Source: Halosimplex halophilum
GTDB taxonomy: Archaea; Halobacteriota; Halobacteria; Halobacteriales; Haloarculaceae
DNA: 64,000 nt
Reading direction: 5' to 3'
Assembly (NCBI RefSeq): GCF_004698125.1
Contig: NZ_ML214297.1
Location: forward strand, 1,834,891 to 1,898,890
Part shown: piece after piece, positions 14,995-23,442 of the stretch
Layout of the letters: each line of letters opens with the position of its first letter
Position numbering within the stretch: the stretch's first letter is position 1
Notes under the pieces: generated by a model
Told to the model about the DNA's origin: nothing
The model's input: only the letters and a program-made list of their open reading frames with translations
Database searches by the model: none
Program-made: the position numbers and the translations under genes

Positions 14995-16767
14995 ATGAGC
15001 GTCCGCAACGAGGTGGTCGCCGCGTTCAGGGACGGCATCGGCGGGCTCGCGGACCGCCAGTTTTCGGCCAAACGGTTCGTCCTCGGGACGGTGGTCGTCG
15101 CCGTCGCCGTCCTGACGCTGGTGCCGCTGGGCTTCCTGCTGTGGACGAGCGTCTGGTCGGGCTACCCCGGCGAGCTCGGCGGCGCGTTCACGCTCGCCCA
15201 CTTCGTCGAGGTGTACCGCGAGGGTTTCTTCGACGTGCCGACGCTGCTGGCCAACACCCTGATCGTCGCGGTGGGGATGACGGTCACCGGTATCGCGCTC
15301 GGGCTCACCCTGGCGTGGCTGTTCGTGCGGACGAACCTCCCGACGAAGGGCGGGCTGGAGCTGGTCCTGCTGTCCGGACAGGCGATCCCGGGGTACGTCT
15401 TCGGGATCATGTACGTCACCGCCTACGGGCCGCAGAACGGGCTCGTCTCGGTCGCCGTCGCCGACGCCGTCGGCGTGGAGTCGCTCTCGGTCGGCCTGTT
15501 CACCCCGTGGGGGGTCGCGTTCGTCGCCGGGGTCAACGTCGTCTCGACGGCGTACCTCCTGACGGTGCCCGCGCTGCAGGACATGGACGCGTCGTTCGAG
15601 GAGGTGAGCCGGATCCACGGGGCGAGCGTCGCCGAGACGCTCCGGTCGGTCACGCTCCCGCTGGTGAAGCCGGCCGTCCTCTCGGCGGTGATCACGGTCT
15701 TCCTCTACGGGATGGGCGAGTTCGCCATCGTCTCGGTGCTCGGCTCGCGCCACGGGTTCGACGTGTACTCGACCGTGATCGGGTCGGCGATCAACTCCCG
15801 GTTCCCGCCCGCCTACGGCGAGGCCGCGGCGCTCGCCTGTAGCCTGCTGCTCGTGACGGGCGTGCTCGTCTACTACTACCGGCGGGTGACCGCCCGGAAG
15901 CGCGACTTCATGACGCTGACCGGGCGGAGCGGGCGACGGCGGACCTGGGACCTGGGTCGGTGGCGGTGGCCGGTGGCCGCCGGGCTGTGGGTCGTCGTCG
16001 GCCTCGTGTGGCTCCTGCCGATCCTCGCGCTGGCGCTCACGTCGCTGCACTCGACGTGGACCGGACAGGTCCAGCCGGCCCAGCTATCGGTCGAACACTA
16101 CGTCACGGCGGTCACGAGCCCGGCGCTGCGCGAGGTGTTCGCCAACAGCGTCGTCGTCGCGGTCGGCGCGGCGACGCTCGGGACGGTCCTCGTCGTCGGG
16201 GCGGCCTACTACACCGAGCGGACCGACGGGCGCTTCCGCGGCGCGGTGGACTTCCTGACGCTCACGCCGCTTGCGGTGCCGGGGATCATCACCGGCGCCG
16301 GTCTCATCTTCCTGAGCCTCTGGCTCGGCAAGCTCCCCGGCGTGACGCTGTACGGGACGCTCGCCATCATCGCCCTCGGCTCTGTGATCGTCTTCCTCCC
16401 CGTCTCCTCGCGGATCGCGGTCGGGAACGTCGTCCAGATCCACTCGGTGCTGGAGGAGGCCGCCCGGGTCGCCGGCGCCTCCTGGCTCCGGCAGCTGCAC
16501 GAGGTCTTCCTGCCGCTGTTCCGCAACACGGCGGTCGTCCTCTGGTTCTTCCTGGCGGTCCACGTGTTCCAGCTGTTGTCGATCCCGTGGATGACCTACT
16601 CCTCGGATACGGTGGTGATCCCCGTCGAGCTGTTCCAGCTGTACATGTACGAGCCGGCGCTGTCGCTGGTCGCCGCCATCTCGACGGTGTTCATCGGCCT
16701 CACCGTCCTCGTGGTGCTCGCGATGCGTGTCTGCGGGATCACCTTCTACGAACTCGGACAGCACTAG
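14995..16767 (+). CDS. ABC importer permease, fused double domain
   Basis: A 590-residue membrane protein with about 12 transmembrane helices in two homologous halves, each carrying a BPD_transp_1 EAA loop: EEVSRIHGASVAETLRSVTLPL near residue 205 and EEAARVAGASWLRQLHEVFLPL near 490. This fusion of two permease domains is typical of Fe(III)/thiamine-type importers. It lies 130 bp after the binding protein on the same strand. The ATG at 14995 precedes the first helix (FVLGTVVVAVAVLTLVPLGF) by about 30 residues. Confidence 0.9.
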   Translation: MSVRNEVVAAFRDGIGGLADRQFSAKRFVLGTVVVAVAVLTLVPLGFLLWTSVWSGYPGELGGAFTLAHFVEVYREGFFDVPTLLANTLIVAVGMTVTGIALGLTLAWLFVRTNLPTKGGLELVLLSGQAIPGYVFGIMYVTAYGPQNGLVSVAVADAVGVESLSVGLFTPWGVAFVAGVNVVSTAYLLTVPALQDMDASFEEVSRIHGASVAETLRSVTLPLVKPAVLSAVITVFLYGMGEFAIVSVLGSRHGFDVYSTVIGSAINSRFPPAYGEAAALACSLLLVTGVLVYYYRRVTARKRDFMTLTGRSGRRRTWDLGRWRWPVAAGLWVVVGLVWLLPILALALTSLHSTWTGQVQPAQLSVEHYVTAVTSPALREVFANSVVVAVGAATLGTVLVVGAAYYTERTDGRFRGAVDFLTLTPLAVPGIITGAGLIFLSLWLGKLPGVTLYGTLAIIALGSVIVFLPVSSRIAVGNVVQIHSVLEEAARVAGASWLRQLHEVFLPLFRNTAVVLWFFLAVHVFQLLSIPWMTYSSDTVVIPVELFQLYMYEPALSLVAAISTVFIGLTVLVVLAMRVCGITFYELGQH

Positions 16768-16834
16768 GCGTCGGTCGCCCCGGCTCTCCGGTCGGTTCGC
16801 CCCCGAGTTCCCGCGCCCCGCGCTCCGGGACGTT

Positions 16835-16860
16835 CCCACCGCGTAGAAATCCGCGGTGGG
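16835..16860 (+). other. 9-bp stem-loop between permease and ATPase genes
   Basis: CCCACCGCG (16835-16843) and CGCGGTGGG (16852-16860) pair perfectly around an 8-base loop, 68 bp after the permease stop. A TATA-like ggttaatg follows directly at 16861-16868. The hairpin may end or stabilise the upstream mRNA, with an internal promoter restarting transcription for the ATPase gene. Confidence 0.45.
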
Positions 16861-16957
16861 GGTTAATGCGTGGGCGCGGTACCGACACGTGAGCGCGGCG
16901 GGCCGTCGCCGAACCGGGACGACCGGCTCGTCGGCCCGCCGGGAGACCACCACAGCT

Positions 16958-18067
16958 ATGGACACGGACACGCGGCTGACGGTACGGGACCTGGAGAAGG
17001 GGTTCGGCGGCGAGTTCCGGCTCTCGGGCGTCGACGTGACGGTCCGACCCGACGAGATCGTGGCCCTGCTCGGCCCGAGCGGCTGCGGCAAGACGACGGT
17101 CCTCCGCTGTGTCGCCGGCGTCGAGACCCCCGACGGCGGCGAGATCGCCGTCGACGGCGAACCGGTCTTCGACGGGGACAGGTCGCTGCCGCCCGAGCGC
17201 CGGGACCTGGGGATGGTCTACCAGAACTACGCGATCTGGCCCCACAAGACCGTCTACGAGAACGTCGTCTTCCCGCTCGAACACGCGACGGACGTGCCGA
17301 GCGACGAGTACGATCGGCGGGTCGCGGAGGTGCTCGAACTGATGGAGATCGGCGACCTCGCCGAGTCGCCGGCGACCGACCTCAGCGGCGGCCAGCAACA
17401 GCGGACGGCGCTCGCCCGCGCCATCGTCCACGACCCCGGACTCCTGTTGCTGGACGAGCCGCTGAGCAACCTCGACAAGGAGCTGCGCGAGCAGATGCGC
17501 TACGAGCTCCAGCGGCTGCAACACGAACTCGGGCTCAGCGTGCTGTACGTGACCCACGACCAGCAGGAGGCCTTCTACCTGGCCGACCGGGTGCTCGTGA
17601 TGAACGACGGCGAGGTCGTCGAGCGCGGCGACCCGGAGACGCTGTACCGGCGGCCCGAGTCGCCGTTCACCCGGCAGTTCGTCGGCGTCCGCAACCGGTT
17701 CACCGGGACGACCGAGCGCGACGGCGACGGCGAGCGGGTCGTCCGGACGGGGTTCGTCGACTTCCCGCTGGGCAACGTCGACTACGTGGGCAACGGCGGC
17801 GAGACCGACGAGGTGGCGTGTTTCCTCCGCCCCGACGACATCAACGTCGGCCAGTTCGCCGGCGAGACCGACGGGCGCATCGAGCTGTCGGGGACCGTCG
17901 TCGCCGAGGGGATCATCGGCGACCGCTACGAGCTGACGGTCCGGGTCGACGACACCGACGCGACGCTGGTCGTCCACACCGACAGCTACCGGCAGTTCGA
18001 CCGCGGCGACGGGATCAACCTCCAGTTCCAGCCGAAGGTCCTGCAGGTCTACGAGGCCGAGGCCTGA
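16958..18067 (+). CDS. ABC importer ATP-binding protein
   Basis: A 369-residue cytosolic ATPase. Walker A GPSGCGKTT near residue 40, a Q-loop YQNY, signature LSGGQQQR, Walker B LLLLDEPLSNLD and switch His in THDQQEA are all intact; a C-terminal TOBE-like domain (from about 240) suits the Fe/spermidine/thiamine class. ATG 16958 gives the standard N-terminus. An in-frame GTG at 16889, about 25 bases after a TATA-like sequence, could give a 23-residue longer leaderless product. It ends 60 bp from the convergent decarboxylase-like gene. Confidence 0.92.
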   Translation: MDTDTRLTVRDLEKGFGGEFRLSGVDVTVRPDEIVALLGPSGCGKTTVLRCVAGVETPDGGEIAVDGEPVFDGDRSLPPERRDLGMVYQNYAIWPHKTVYENVVFPLEHATDVPSDEYDRRVAEVLELMEIGDLAESPATDLSGGQQQRTALARAIVHDPGLLLLDEPLSNLDKELREQMRYELQRLQHELGLSVLYVTHDQQEAFYLADRVLVMNDGEVVERGDPETLYRRPESPFTRQFVGVRNRFTGTTERDGDGERVVRTGFVDFPLGNVDYVGNGGETDEVACFLRPDDINVGQFAGETDGRIELSGTVVAEGIIGDRYELTVRVDDTDATLVVHTDSYRQFDRGDGINLQFQPKVLQVYEAEA

Positions 18068-18127
18068 CCGGCGCCGGAACCGGACCGGCCCCGACGGCGG
18101 TCGCGGGCTGGCCTCCGGTCGCTCGTT

Positions 18128-19126
18128 TCAGGTGCGCGCGACCGAGCAGTCGACGAACAGCTCGTCGAGGTCGTACGGCTCGGGGATCAGCCCCTGGCGG
18201 TCGGCGTACTCCTGGAACTTCTCCAGTTCGGGGACGGTCCGGTCGGTCAGTCCGTACTCCCAGGCGTCCTCGCCGAGGACCCGGTCCTGTTCGACGAGGT
18301 GCAGGTGCGCCCAGGTGTTGGTCGTGTGAGTGCTGGGGCTGAGGTTGGCTTCGAGGGCGTCGTCGCGGGCCTCGCGGAACGCGTCGAACAGCGAGACGGC
18401 GAGCCACGGGTGGTCGTCGAGGAGTTCGTCGCGGACGGCGACGGTGTGCATGATCGGGTGGATCCCGGTGTCGCGGTAGTACTCGCGTTCGGTCTCGACC
18501 GGGTCGTCGAACATGAGCGCGGCCTCGTCGGACTCGACGACGCTGTGGAACATGGCGTTGGCCGGCTCCATGGCGGCGACCAGGTCGCTGTCGAAGAACA
18601 TCGCCCGCAGGTCGTCGGGGTCGACCATCGCCTCGCCGCCCTGCTCGCCCGGCACCGTCCGGATGTCGAAGCGGTCGGGGATCGAGACCGGCACGTCGTC
18701 CTCCTTGCGCCGGTACCAGGTCACGTCCGACAGGTCGAGGCCGTACCGTTCCCGGGCGATGCCGCGCATCCACACGTCCCGGGTCGTCTGCCAGGACTGG
18801 ACGCCCACCCGCTCGCCCGCCAGGTCCGACGGGTCCTCGATGCCGGCGTCGGTCCGCCGGTAGCAGAACGACTGGGGGAACTTCTTGCACGGGAAGACGG
18901 GGATCGCGGTGAAGGGGTACTCCCCGGGGCGCTCCCGCGAGGAGAGGTACGACGCCAGCGACACCTCGCACACGTCGAACTCGCCCCGCTCGAAGAAGCG
19001 ACGGTGGCGCCGCGGCGGGTACTCGGCGATGACGGTCGGGTCGACGCCGTCGGGTTCGACCGCGCCCGTCAGCAGCGACCGCGTCAGGTCGCGCGTCCAG
19101 CAGGCGATCGAAAGATCCAGTGCCAT
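18128..19126 (-). CDS. 4,5-dihydroxyphthalate decarboxylase-like protein (copy b)
   Basis: A 332-residue protein of the family annotated as 4,5-dihydroxyphthalate decarboxylase, which has the periplasmic-binding-protein (NMT1-like) fold. It starts MALDLSIACW with no signal peptide, so it should be cytosolic and not a classical transport receptor. Shared with copy a (23443-24414) are VEPDGVD/VEPEGID, EFDVCE-S-YL, PFTAIPVFPCKKF, TGIHPIMH and WEYGLT. It lies 95 bp after the 2Fe-2S subunit gene and is the last gene of the molybdenum hydroxylase set. Decarboxylation of a dihydroxylated aromatic acid is the family-based hypothesis; ligand binding without catalysis is the alternative. Confidence 0.78.
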   Translation of the reverse strand: MALDLSIACWTRDLTRSLLTGAVEPDGVDPTVIAEYPPRRHRRFFERGEFDVCEVSLASYLSSRERPGEYPFTAIPVFPCKKFPQSFCYRRTDAGIEDPSDLAGERVGVQSWQTTRDVWMRGIARERYGLDLSDVTWYRRKEDDVPVSIPDRFDIRTVPGEQGGEAMVDPDDLRAMFFDSDLVAAMEPANAMFHSVVESDEAALMFDDPVETEREYYRDTGIHPIMHTVAVRDELLDDHPWLAVSLFDAFREARDDALEANLSPSTHTTNTWAHLHLVEQDRVLGEDAWEYGLTDRTVPELEKFQEYADRQGLIPEPYDLDELFVDCSVART

Positions 19127-19221
19127 ACCTCGACTTCCCGCGTCGCGGCCGTAAGCCCGGTCGAAAAGCCCGCTCGACGGGAGGCGACGCAACGCTTAAC
19201 CGGACGAATCCGGGACCGCGG

Positions 19222-19692
19222 TCACTCCGCTTCGCCCCGGCGCTCCGCGACCGCCTCGACGGCGTCGAGGATCTTCTCGTAGCCGGTACACCGACAGACG
19301 TTACCCGACAGGGCCGACCGGAGCGTCTCGCGGTCGGCGTCGGGATGGTCGTCGAGGGAGGCCAGCGCCGACAGCACGAACCCCGGCGTGCAGTAGCCAC
19401 ACTGCAGGGCGCTGTGGTCCTCGAAGGCGTCCTGCACCTCGCGGCCGAGGGTCCCGTCGGCGACGCCCTCGACGGTCGTGACCGAGCGGCCGTCGACCTT
19501 CGCGGCCATGACCAGACAGGCCTTCACCGCCTCGCCGTCGAGCAGGACGGTGCAGGCGCCGCAGCGGCCGCCGTCGCAGCCCGCCTTGACGCTCAGGGCG
19601 TCGCAGTCCTCCCGGAGCAGTTCGCGCAGCGAGCGGTCGGGGGCCGTTTCGACGGTCCGCTCCTCGCCGTCGAGGTCGAAGGAGACTCTCAC
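19222..19692 (-). CDS. Molybdenum hydroxylase 2Fe-2S subunit (CoxS-like)
   Basis: A 156-residue subunit with two 2Fe-2S clusters. The plant-type N-terminal cluster uses C39, C44, C47 and C59 (GCDGGRCGACTVL); the C-terminal cluster uses C98, C101, C133 and C135 (QCGYCTPG and CRCTGY). It carries electrons from the molybdenum site in the large subunit to FAD in the medium subunit. The GTG start at 19692 overlaps the TGA of the medium-subunit gene (GTGA), which both selects this start and shows coupling. All eight cluster cysteines are intact. Confidence 0.93.
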   Translation of the reverse strand: MRVSFDLDGEERTVETAPDRSLRELLREDCDALSVKAGCDGGRCGACTVLLDGEAVKACLVMAAKVDGRSVTTVEGVADGTLGREVQDAFEDHSALQCGYCTPGFVLSALASLDDHPDADRETLRSALSGNVCRCTGYEKILDAVEAVAERRGEAE

Positions 19693-20585
19693 GGCGATCC
19701 CCCCGCTCGGCGGACCGCGCTCAGCAGGCTCCGCTCGACGAGCGTCGCGGCGAGCCGGCGCTTGTAGGCGGCCGACCCCGCCTCGTCGTCGATCGGGTCG
19801 ATGTCCTCGGGGGCGCGCTCGCTCGCGGTCGCGACGGCGGCGTCGGTCGCCGGGCCACCCACGAGGTCGTTCTCGACCGCGTGCGCGCGGACGGGCGTGT
19901 CCGCGACCGCCGAGCACGCGACGCGGACGCGTTCGACCGCGCCGTCGGCGAGGGTCACCACGGCGGCGGCGCCGGCGGTCGCCCGCCCCGACTCGACGGC
20001 GGCGTGGCGCTCGTAGGCCGTGCCCGCCCGCTCGGGGTCGAGCCGGTCGAAGGTCACGCCGGTCACGAGTTCGTTCTCGCGTCGGTCCGTGCGGAGGTGG
20101 CCGACCAGAAACTCCCCCAGCGGGACGCGCCGGCGGCCGTCCGGGTCGGCCAGTTCCACCGAGGCCGCCAGCGCGCACAGCGGCGCGAGCAGGTCGAACG
20201 TCGGGTCGCCGTGCGCGACGGCCCCGCCGACGGTCCCGAGAGCCCTGACCTGTCGGTCGGCGACCACCGAGCAGGCGTCGCCCAGCGCGGCGGCGCGGTC
20301 GCTCAGGTCGTGGCGGGCCAGCTCTGCGTAGGTCGTCGTCGCGCCGATACTCGTCCGGTCGTCGGCGACCGCGACGCCCGACAGTTCCGGAATCGCACTC
20401 ACGTCGACGAACGCGTCGGCGTCGACCAGCCCCTGGCGGACTAGCGGCATCAGCGTCTGCCCGCCGGCGACCACGCGGGCGCGGCCGTCGGCCTCGTGCA
20501 GGCGCCGACACGCCGCCGCGACCGTCTCCGGCCGGTAGTAGTCGGCCTCCGTCCCGCCGGTCGCGTCCGCACGACCGTCAGTCAC
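19689..20585 (-). CDS. Molybdenum hydroxylase FAD subunit (CoxM-like)
   Basis: A 298-residue FAD-binding subunit of the xanthine dehydrogenase/CO dehydrogenase family. FAD pyrophosphate motifs are visible: VVAGGQTLMPLVRQG (about 35-50) and the second TVGGAVAHGDP segment, close to the canonical 'TiGGnla'. It passes electrons from the 2Fe-2S subunit to the final acceptor. I place the start at GTG 20585, which overlaps the large-subunit stop by 8 bp; ATG codons at about 20612 and 20630 are possible but add a repetitive N-terminus overlapping the upstream gene. Confidence 0.88.
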   Translation of the reverse strand: MTDGRADATGGTEADYYRPETVAAACRRLHEADGRARVVAGGQTLMPLVRQGLVDADAFVDVSAIPELSGVAVADDRTSIGATTTYAELARHDLSDRAAALGDACSVVADRQVRALGTVGGAVAHGDPTFDLLAPLCALAASVELADPDGRRRVPLGEFLVGHLRTDRRENELVTGVTFDRLDPERAGTAYERHAAVESGRATAGAAAVVTLADGAVERVRVACSAVADTPVRAHAVENDLVGGPATDAAVATASERAPEDIDPIDDEAGSAAYKRRLAATLVERSLLSAVRRAGGSP

Positions 20586-22884
20586 CGTCCGCACCCCCGT
20601 CACCGCCTGCATCCTCATCACCGTCCGCACCGCCGTCGAGCGCGAAGCACACGTCCTCGTCGCGGACGGGCGCCGCAGTGAACCGCTCGCCGACGGCGTC
20701 GCGGACCGCGTTGGTGACCGCGGGCGCGACGGGCGTGATCGACGGCGTGCCGACGCCCTTCGCGCCGTACGGGCCAGACGCCTCCTCGGACTCGACGATC
20801 TCGCAGGCCAGTCGGTCGGGCATCTCGGCGGGCGAACTCACCGGGTAGTCGGCGAGCGTCGCGTTGGTCGGGACACCGTTTTCGAGCCGCAGCTCCGAGG
20901 TGAGCGCGAACTCCACCCCGTGCTGGACGGCGCCCTCGATCTGCCCCTCGACGAGCGTCGGGTTGATCGCGTAGCCCACGTCCTGGGCGGCGACGTAGGC
21001 GGTCACGTCGACGGCCCCGGTCCCGGTGTCGACGGCGACCTCGGCGAAGTGGACGCCGTAGGCCAGCGGCGCCGTGTCGGTCTCCGCCCGGCCGGTGACC
21101 GCGAGGGGGGCGTCGACGAGCGCGCCGAGCGGAACGGCGCTCCCGTCGGGCGCTTCGACGCGTCCCTCCCGGACGGTGAGGTCCTCGGACGGCGCGCCGA
21201 GGCGGTCGGCCGCGCGGGAGCGCAGGCGCCCACCGAGCGTGTCGGCGCCGTCGCGGATCGCCGCGCCGACCAGGTACGTCGTCCGGTTGGCGACCGAGCC
21301 GTACTTGTCGTCGACGGCGTCGTCGGGGTCGTACCCCTGGACGGCCACCCGGTCGAGGGGCAGTCCGGTCGCCTCGGCGGCGATCTGGGCGAGGGCGGTC
21401 GCGGCGCCCTGGCCCACGTCGATGGCGCCCGTGCGGACGACCAGCGAGCCGTCGGGCGCCAGGGTCAGCCGCGCCTCGGCGTAGTCGTCGTTCTTCCCGG
21501 CCGCCGGGGTCGTGATCTGTCCGCCCGCGGCGACGCCCCGGCCGTAGACGGTATCCTCGTCCCGCTCGTCGCCGGATTCGACGTCCGTCCGCAACTCGGC
21601 GAACCGCTCGCGGCCGCGGTCGAGACACGCCCGGAGGCCGCAACTGCCGACCGGCGTGTCGGCGTGGGGTCGCTCGTCGCCCTCGGCGACCCAGTTGCGC
21701 CGGCGGAAGGCGACCGGGTCGAACCCGGCACGGCGGGCGAGTTCGTCGAGGTGCGACTCCAGCGCCCAGGTGACCTGCGTGACGCCGATGCCGCGGTACT
21801 CGCCGGCCGGCGGGTTGTTCGTGAACGCGGAGACCCCCTCGAAGCGGTAGTTGTCGACTCTGTAGGCGTCCAGCGGTCGGCCGCGACAGGCGCTCAGGAC
21901 GACGTGGCCGACGCCGTTGGGGTACGGGCCGGTGTCGGCGACGGCGTCGACCGCGAGCGCGGTGAGCCGGCCGTCGTCGGTCGCCCCCGCCTTCAGGTCG
22001 AGGTGAGTCGCGTGGCGCGACTCGGCGGCCGAGAACTCCGTCTCGCGGTCGAATTCGAGGCGGACCGGCCGTCCGGCCTCCCGCGCGAGCGCGGCGGCGA
22101 CCGGTTCGAGGGTGAGCTTCGCCAGCGAGCGGCCGCCGAAGCTCGACCCCGCGGTCGGGGGGCGCTCGATCGCGACCTCGCAGTCATCGAACAGCCGTTC
22201 GAGGGTCTCCTCGGCGTGGCCCCGATTACCCATCGTCGCGGTCACGCGGAGCCGGTCGCCGTCCCAGTCGGCGACCGCGCAGTGGCGGTCGAGGTTGCAG
22301 TGGGTGACCCGCGGCGTCCGGTAGCTCGCCTCGTGGACGTGGTCGGCGGCCGCGAACGCGGCGTCGGGGTCGCCCACTTCGAGCGCGTGATAGTCGTCGA
22401 CGTTCCGGACGTACTCCGGGTTGTCGACGTCCAGGGGGTGGCGGTCGGGCTGGCCGAACGCGGGGTCGGACTGGACGACCGGGGCGTCGGCGCGGACGCT
22501 CTCGCGGGGGTCGTGGACCGACTCCAGCGGGTCGAGGTCGAACTCGACGGCGTCCAGCGCCGCCTCGACGGCTGCGGAGGTCTCGGCGGCGACGGCCGCG
22601 ACGGCGTCCCCGTAGTGGCGGACGCGGTCGTCGAACCCCCCCGGGAGGTCCCACCGCGGGAGCACGGCGGCCACGTCGTCCATCGCGGCGGCCGCGTCGG
22701 TGTCCAGCCCCGCGACCTCGGCGTGGGGGACCGGCGACCGGACGACGCCCCCGACGAGTGCGTCGGGGTGCTCCATGTCGGTCGCGTAGCGGGCCCGGCC
22801 GCGGACCTTCGCCCGGGCGTCCTTGCGCGGGGACGACTTCCCGACGGCGGACTTCGGTCCGGGGCCGGACCGCTCGCGGCTCAC
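20578..22884 (-). CDS. Molybdenum hydroxylase large subunit (CoxL/xanthine dehydrogenase family)
   Basis: A 768-residue molybdopterin-binding subunit. Family landmarks include the aldehyde-oxidase a/b hammerhead start (KVRGRARYATDME), TAGSSFGGRSLA in place of GGGFGGK, GEYRGIGVTQ corresponding to the AYRGAGR loop of non-CO enzymes, and AIDVGQGAATALAQIAAE. It lacks the AYxCSFR motif of true CO dehydrogenases, so CO oxidation is unlikely. In the C-terminal active-site motif GAKGVGxP, residue 713 is Thr where the catalytic base Glu is expected. GTG 22884 overlaps the CoxG stop (GTGA). A reaction on a non-CO aromatic or heterocyclic substrate, or altered chemistry, is inferred. Confidence 0.9.
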   Translation of the reverse strand: MSRERSGPGPKSAVGKSSPRKDARAKVRGRARYATDMEHPDALVGGVVRSPVPHAEVAGLDTDAAAAMDDVAAVLPRWDLPGGFDDRVRHYGDAVAAVAAETSAAVEAALDAVEFDLDPLESVHDPRESVRADAPVVQSDPAFGQPDRHPLDVDNPEYVRNVDDYHALEVGDPDAAFAAADHVHEASYRTPRVTHCNLDRHCAVADWDGDRLRVTATMGNRGHAEETLERLFDDCEVAIERPPTAGSSFGGRSLAKLTLEPVAAALAREAGRPVRLEFDRETEFSAAESRHATHLDLKAGATDDGRLTALAVDAVADTGPYPNGVGHVVLSACRGRPLDAYRVDNYRFEGVSAFTNNPPAGEYRGIGVTQVTWALESHLDELARRAGFDPVAFRRRNWVAEGDERPHADTPVGSCGLRACLDRGRERFAELRTDVESGDERDEDTVYGRGVAAGGQITTPAAGKNDDYAEARLTLAPDGSLVVRTGAIDVGQGAATALAQIAAEATGLPLDRVAVQGYDPDDAVDDKYGSVANRTTYLVGAAIRDGADTLGGRLRSRAADRLGAPSEDLTVREGRVEAPDGSAVPLGALVDAPLAVTGRAETDTAPLAYGVHFAEVAVDTGTGAVDVTAYVAAQDVGYAINPTLVEGQIEGAVQHGVEFALTSELRLENGVPTNATLADYPVSSPAEMPDRLACEIVESEEASGPYGAKGVGTPSITPVAPAVTNAVRDAVGERFTAAPVRDEDVCFALDGGADGDEDAGGDGGADGD

Positions 22885-23330
22885 GCCCGGGCCCCCACGC
22901 GGTCGACGAGGTTCTCGAAGTAGGTCTCGACGTTGGCGCGGACCTGCCGGCGGAGGACCCGCGACCCCATCGTCGCCAGTCGCCCGGTGAACGTCACGTC
23001 CACGTCGTAGGCCAGCTCCGTCGCCGCTCCCTCCCCGGTCAGCGTCACCGTCACGTCGGCGTCCATGCGGCTCCCGGTCCGCGAGTCCGTCCCGGTTCCG
23101 GTGAAGCGGAGCCACTCGGGTCGCTCGCGCTCCTCGATACGGACCTCGCCGTCCAGCGCCACGTCGATCCCCGTGATCCGCTGGCGGATCACCCCCTCGT
23201 AGCGGTCCTCGGAGGCCCGCGAGATCTCCTCGGCGCCCATGACGCAGGCGGTCAACACGGCCGGGTCGGTCACCAGGTCCCAGGCCGCCGACCGCTCGAC
23301 CGGGACCGTCTCCGTTCCCTCGAACTCCAT
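22881..23330 (-). CDS. CoxG-like SRPBCC protein (copy 2)
   Basis: A 149-residue SRPBCC protein of the CoxG family: MEFEGTETVPVERSAAWDLVTDPAVLTACVMG opening and the closing RQVRANVETYFENLVDRV helix. It is directly upstream of, and GTGA-coupled to, the molybdenum large subunit, which is the normal setting for a CoxG that helps bind the enzyme to the membrane. It is shorter than copy 1 because it lacks the acidic leader. It begins 112 bp after the decarboxylase-like gene copy a. Confidence 0.9.
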   Translation of the reverse strand: MEFEGTETVPVERSAAWDLVTDPAVLTACVMGAEEISRASEDRYEGVIRQRITGIDVALDGEVRIEERERPEWLRFTGTGTDSRTGSRMDADVTVTLTGEGAATELAYDVDVTFTGRLATMGSRVLRRQVRANVETYFENLVDRVGARA

Positions 23331-23442
23331 ACGGGAGCGTCGGGACGACCGACATAAACACCCGACGGCGAATCCCGCCGAGTGGGAGCGCCAGCGGTCC
23401 CGTCCGGCGTCCCGGTTCCAGGCCCCGACCGCGTCGGGCGGT

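Noticed and set aside
18128-19126. Calling the decarboxylase-like proteins ABC transporter receptors
   Set aside because: They share the binding-protein fold but have no signal peptide or lipobox and are encoded within an enzyme operon; the importer next door already has its own Tat lipoprotein receptor.
20578-22884. Reading the large subunit as a true carbon monoxide dehydrogenase
   Set aside because: The AYxCSFR active-site loop with the Cu-binding cysteine is absent; the loop reads GEYRGIGVTQ, typical of other molybdenum hydroxylases.
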